From positions 2,666,001-2,730,000 of the forward strand of contig NZ_CP014513.1 of the NCBI RefSeq assembly GCF_001577365.1: DNA of 64,000 nucleotides, given 5' to 3'. Numbering within the stretch: position 1 is the first letter of the stretch; the number at the start of each line of letters is the position of its first letter. The DNA comes from Frondihabitans sp. PAMC 28766 (GTDB taxonomy: Bacteria; Actinomycetota; Actinomycetes; Actinomycetales; Microbacteriaceae). The notes under the pieces are model-generated. The model saw only the letters and a list, made by a program, of their open reading frames with translations. It ran no database searches and was not told where the DNA came from. This document shows, piece by piece, positions 61,103 to 64,000 of this stretch. The position numbers were made by a program, and so were the translations under genes.

Positions 61103-62335
61103 GTGGCTGACAACGACAGTGCGCCCTGGGGCCGAGTCGACGACGACGGAACCGTCTACGTTCGCGAAGCCGAGGGCGAACGCGCCGTCGGCCAGTACCC
61201 CGACGCGACTCCCGAAGAGGCGCTGGCCTACTACCAGCGCAAGTACACCGAACTCGCCGGGCAGGTGACCCTCCTCGAGCAGCGTGTCAAGCGCGGTGCC
61301 TCGGCGTCCGACGTCTCGAAGGCCGTGGCGCACCTGCGCGAGGCCCTCACCGAACCGAGTGCCGTGGGCGACCTCGAGTCGCTGCGCACCCGGGTCGGGG
61401 CTCTCGACACCACCGTGGTCGAGCTAACGCAGCAGCAGAGCGCCGAGGCGCAGGCCGCACAGGCCGAGGCCGTCGAGTACCGCACCACTCTCGTGGTCGA
61501 GGCCGAGACGCTCGCCGCACAGGATCCCGCTCGCGTGCAGTGGAAGCAGGTCACGGCTCAGATCGACGACATCTTCGCCCGCTGGCAGAAGCACCAGCAG
61601 GAGGGGCCGCGCATCCCCAAGGGCGAGGGCAACGAGCTCTGGAAGCGCTTCCGCGCCGCCCGGTCGACGATCGACACGCACCGCAAGGCCTTCTACGCCG
61701 AGCTCGACGCCGTGCACCGCGACGCGCGCTCGCGCAAGCAGTCGCTCGTCGAGCAGGCCGAGGCGCTGGCACCCCGGGGCGCCGACGGCATCCCGACCTA
61801 CCGCGCGCTCCTGGACGACTGGAAGCGTGCCGGTCGCGCCGGCAAGAAGTACGACGACGCCCTCTGGGCACGCTTCAAGGCCGCGGGCGACGTGCTCTAC
61901 TCGGCCAAGGGCGCCATCGTCGCTCAAGACGAGGTCGAGTACACCGACAATCTCGTCGCCAAGAACGCCCTGCTCGACGAGGCTGCGCCGATCCTGCAGA
62001 TCACCGATCGGACGGCGGCGCGCGACGCGCTCATCTCGGTGCAGCAGCGCTTCGACGCGATCGGGCGCGTGCCTCGCGATCAGGTCCGCCCCGTCGAAGA
62101 CCGGCTGCGCGCCATCGAGAACCACGTCCGGAAGCTCGACGACGACTTCTGGCAGAAGAACAACCCCGAGCGGAAAGCCCGGTCAGAGGGGCTCGCCGGC
62201 CAGCTGGAGAGCGCCATCGCCAAGCTCGAGATCGAGCTCGCCGAAGCGCAGTCGGCCGGCGACACCCGCGCGATCAAAGACGCCCAGGAGGCGCTCGACG
62301 CTCGCCGGATCTGGCTGGACGCGCTGGGTTCGTAG
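61103..62335 (+). CDS. DUF349 domain-containing protein
   Basis: 410 residues from GTG 61103, chosen for the AAGGTGG site just upstream; GTG 61064 and ATG 61088 are alternatives. An N-terminal conserved APWGRVDDDGTVYVRE leads into a helical region and several DUF349 units (WKQVTAQIDDIFARWQK; LLDDWKRAGRAGKKYDDALWARF; FDAIGRVPRD), with coiled-coil character throughout. DUF349 proteins are helical, partly RNA- or ribosome-linked in some bacteria; function here is not known. Confidence 0.85.
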   Translation: MADNDSAPWGRVDDDGTVYVREAEGERAVGQYPDATPEEALAYYQRKYTELAGQVTLLEQRVKRGASASDVSKAVAHLREALTEPSAVGDLESLRTRVGALDTTVVELTQQQSAEAQAAQAEAVEYRTTLVVEAETLAAQDPARVQWKQVTAQIDDIFARWQKHQQEGPRIPKGEGNELWKRFRAARSTIDTHRKAFYAELDAVHRDARSRKQSLVEQAEALAPRGADGIPTYRALLDDWKRAGRAGKKYDDALWARFKAAGDVLYSAKGAIVAQDEVEYTDNLVAKNALLDEAAPILQITDRTAARDALISVQQRFDAIGRVPRDQVRPVEDRLRAIENHVRKLDDDFWQKNNPERKARSEGLAGQLESAIAKLEIELAEAQSAGDTRAIKDAQEALDARRIWLDALGS

Positions 62336-62363
62336 TCGTCTTCGACGTCTCGGACCGTGGCAT

Positions 62364-62387
62364 CCTGCCCTCCCCAGGGCGGGCAGG
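62364..62387 (+). terminator. hairpin after the DUF349 gene
   Basis: 7-bp stem CCTGCCC / GGGCAGG with a 10-nt loop, 28 bp after the stop; an alternative GCCCT/AGGGC pairing exists inside. The next 70 bp up to 62455 hold a TTGTCCACA (62396) and nothing else recognised. Confidence 0.5.
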
Positions 62388-62455
62388 GCGCCGGGTTGTC
62401 CACAGGCGGCCACTGACGGGCGGCAGGATCCGGCGGGGTGCGTCACGCTGTCGGC

Positions 62456-63034
62456 ATGACCTCACGCCCTTCCGCTCTGCTGACCTCCGCCGATCTCCCC
62501 TACGTCGAGCTTCAGGCGGCCGCTCTCGACGGCGACGTCTTCCGTGTCGACCGGGCCTTCTGCTCGGTCGCCGAGATCGACGTGCCGTGGCGCCGCGCTA
62601 CGGCGCTGGCGCCCCTCTTCGGGACGGAGTTCGTCGTCGCCGGGCTGTCGGCCGCGTGGGTGTGGGGTGCGCTGGCGGAGGCACCGATCACGCACGAGGC
62701 GTTCGGTGACACCCGGCGCACGCACCGGGACATCCCCGCAGGGACTCGCGTGCGAGCGGCCCGCACCGAGCCGGTCGACCTGGTCGACTTCGGCCCCGTG
62801 CGGGTCACGTCGCCGGTGCGCACTGTCGTCGACCTCGTGCGGCGGGAGGCGTTCGGCGACGAGGCGGCTGAGGTGGTGCGTTTCCTCGTCTCCGAGCACG
62901 GCATCGACCGCGGCTCCTGCGAGGCTCTGCTCACGCGGAGCCCGCACCTGCCGCACAAGCGCCGCGCGCGTCAGCGCCTCGACGCCGCAGGCCTCGCGGA
63001 TGTCGCCGCGGACGGCGCCACGCGGCTCGGCTGA
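62456..63034 (+). CDS. AbiEi-like protein without an evident winged helix
   Basis: 192 residues from ATG 62456. The region FVVAGLSAAWVWGAL, the TRRTHRDIPAGTRVRA stretch and VRVTSPVRTVVDLVRREAF resemble the C-terminal part of AbiEi-type antitoxins and the many solitary actinobacterial proteins of that shape. The usual N-terminal winged helix is not obvious, and no AbiEii nucleotidyltransferase toxin gene is adjacent. It is therefore probably not a working toxin-antitoxin pair. A REP-like array begins 14 bp after its stop. Confidence 0.6.
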   Translation: MTSRPSALLTSADLPYVELQAAALDGDVFRVDRAFCSVAEIDVPWRRATALAPLFGTEFVVAGLSAAWVWGALAEAPITHEAFGDTRRTHRDIPAGTRVRAARTEPVDLVDFGPVRVTSPVRTVVDLVRREAFGDEAAEVVRFLVSEHGIDRGSCEALLTRSPHLPHKRRARQRLDAAGLADVAADGATRLG

Positions 63035-63048
63035 CGCGATGGCTTACC

Positions 63049-63240
63049 GTGGTGCAACGGGCGCCGCGTGGTGCAACGGCTCAAGCCCCTCAGGGTCGCA
63101 CCACGCGATCTCGTTTGCACCACGGGAAGCGGTGGTGCGACGGGGATGCCGTGGTGCGACGTGGGAGGCGGCTCCAGGTGGCACCATGCGATCTCGTTTG
63201 CACCGCGGTCTACGTTAGTGCGACGGGGATCGCGTGGTGC
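63049..63240. repeat. REP-like array: five alternating 26-bp repeats
   Basis: Forward copies at 63049-63074, 63132-63157 and 63215-63240; reverse copies at 63098-63123 and 63181-63206. Each copy is GTGGTGC, 12 nt, GTGGTGC (or complement). Linkers alternate 23, 8, 23, 8 bp exactly, giving an 83-bp period. The 12-nt spacer is GACGGGGATCGC-like in forward copies and GCGATCTCGTTT in both reverse copies. The design is that of bacterial interspersed mosaic elements. It fills the gap between the AbiEi-like gene and rel. Confidence 0.93.
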
Positions 63241-63251
63241 GAGAGCGCGGC

Positions 63252-64000
63252 TCAGCCGCCCGAGACGCGGTAGACGTCGTAGACGGCATCGATGCGTCGC
63301 ACGGCATTGAGCACCCGGTCGAGGTGGGTGGTGTCGCCCATCTCGAAGACGAACCGGCTGAGAGCCAGGCGTTCGGACGAGGTCGAGACCGTCGCCGAGA
63401 GGATGTTGACGTGGTGCTCGGAGAGCACGCGCGTGACGTCCGACAAAAGGCCCGACCGATCGAGCGCCTCGATCTGGATCTGCACCAGGAAGACGCTCTT
63501 CGACGAAGGAGCCCACGAGACCTCGATCATGCGCTCGGGCTCGGCCATCAGGCCCTGCACGTTGTGGCACGACGCCTGGTGCACGCTGACGCCCTGACCG
63601 CGGGTGATGAAGCCGACGATCTGGTCGCCCGGCACCGGCGTGCAGCACTTGGCGAGCTTGACCAGGATGTCGGGCGCGCCGCGGACGAGGACGCCGGAGT
63701 CGCTGTTGCGCAGTGGCCGTGGCCGACCCTTCGACGGGAACTCGAGGTCGAGATCGGTGTCGTCGTCGGCCTGCTCTTGGACCGCGGCGAGGATCTTCTC
63801 GATGACGGACTGCGTCGAGATGTGGCCCTCGCCGACCGCGGCGTACAGCGCCGTGAGGTCGTCGTAGCGCATCGCCGTCGCCACCTCGGCGATGCTGTCC
63901 TGGCTCATCAGCTTCTGCAGCGGCAGGTTCTGCTTGCGCATGGCGCGTGCGATCGCGTCCTTGCCCTGTTCGACGGCCTCGTCGCGGCGCTCCTTGGTGA
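63252..64000 (-). CDS. rel: (p)ppGpp synthetase/hydrolase Rel, C-terminal part, start outside window
   Basis: 249 codons up to the stop at 63252; the frame is open at 64000. Visible are the end of the TGS/helical region (QNLPLQKLM), the conserved-cysteine domain (LAKCCTPVPGDQIVGFITRGQGVSVHQ, key part KCCTPVPGD) and the C-terminal ACT domain (LLSDVTRVLSEHHVNILS). These sense uncharged tRNA on the ribosome and regulate synthesis and hydrolysis. The catalytic domains lie beyond the window. Confidence 0.93.
   Translation of the reverse strand, partial: TKERRDEAVEQGKDAIARAMRKQNLPLQKLMSQDSIAEVATAMRYDDLTALYAAVGEGHISTQSVIEKILAAVQEQADDDTDLDLEFPSKGRPRPLRNSDSGVLVRGAPDILVKLAKCCTPVPGDQIVGFITRGQGVSVHQASCHNVQGLMAEPERMIEVSWAPSSKSVFLVQIQIEALDRSGLLSDVTRVLSEHHVNILSATVSTSSERLALSRFVFEMGDTTHLDRVLNAVRRIDAVYDVYRVSGG

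Noticed and set aside
63049..63240. CRISPR-like spacing of repeats
   Set aside because: Repeats alternate in orientation, linkers are only 23 and 8 bp and are partly conserved, and no cas genes are present.

Overview
ORGANISM. The window is very GC-rich chromosomal DNA from an actinobacterium. I infer the family Microbacteriaceae but cannot name a genus. The evidence is GTG/TTG starts, dense ATGA/GTGA/TGATG stop-start overlaps, an ANTAR response regulator of the PdtaR type, a mycobacterial-type integration host factor (mIHF), a PriA without helicase motifs, a DUF6704 gene and a Trp-operon membrane protein inside the trp cluster, and the gene order rpe-rsmB-fmt-priA-metK-rpoZ-gmk/mIHF-pyrF-carB-carA. 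LAYOUT. Almost everything is on the minus strand, so transcription runs from high to low coordinates. 1-6300: a partial DUF885 gene, an orphan PTS EIIB, polA, a hotdog thioesterase (+), pdtaR, tRNA-Leu(CAA), a cold-shock gene with a structured leader (+) and a membrane protein. 6300-15200: pyk, gltD, gltB, lgt. 15265-23740: trpA-trpB-trpC-DUF6704-membrane protein-trpE joined to hisI-hisF-hisG-hisE and rpe. 23876-29635: rsmB, fmt, priA, metK. 29636-30117: a repeat-rich gap without genes. 30118-40190: rpoZ, an mIHF-guanylate kinase fusion and a complete pyrimidine operon (pyrR-pyrB-pyrC-PH-like-carA-carB-pyrF) with a candidate PyrR RNA-binding hairpin beside the pyrR ribosome binding site. 40317-49108: ohrR-ohr, an SDR gene, nusB-efp and a block of less conserved genes. 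49249-60029: aroQ-aroB-aroK-aroC, mltG, ruvX, alaS, rpsD, rarA. 60154-64000: a lipoprotein-like or membrane-anchored cyclophilin, a DUF349 protein, an AbiEi-like protein, a repeat array and the 3' part of rel. HOW THE GENES WORK TOGETHER. The window holds anabolic operons for His, Trp, Glu, UMP and chorismate, along with replication and repair (polA, priA, ruvX, rarA), translation (fmt, rsmB, metK, efp, alaS, rpsD) and envelope synthesis (lgt, mltG). trpF is not in the trp cluster, as expected where the HisA homologue PriA does both isomerisations. WHAT STANDS OUT. (1) A 26-bp REP-like repeat made of two GTGGTGC heptamers 19 bp apart occurs five times in alternating orientation, with linkers of exactly 23 and 8 bp, before rel. 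Two more copies with the same 8-bp linker lie between rpoZ and metK. (2) A second dispersed palindrome (arms CCGTTTTACCTATAGG) follows gltD and rsmB, and several other palindromes of about 60-70 bp follow minus-strand stop codons. (3) GCAGGAT(C/G) is over-represented, strand-biased and forces rare codons. (4) Four conserved genes (gltB, rsmB, fmt, mltG) each carry one single-base deletion; this looks like sequencing error rather than gene decay. All identifications come from reading the translated sequence; no database search was run.
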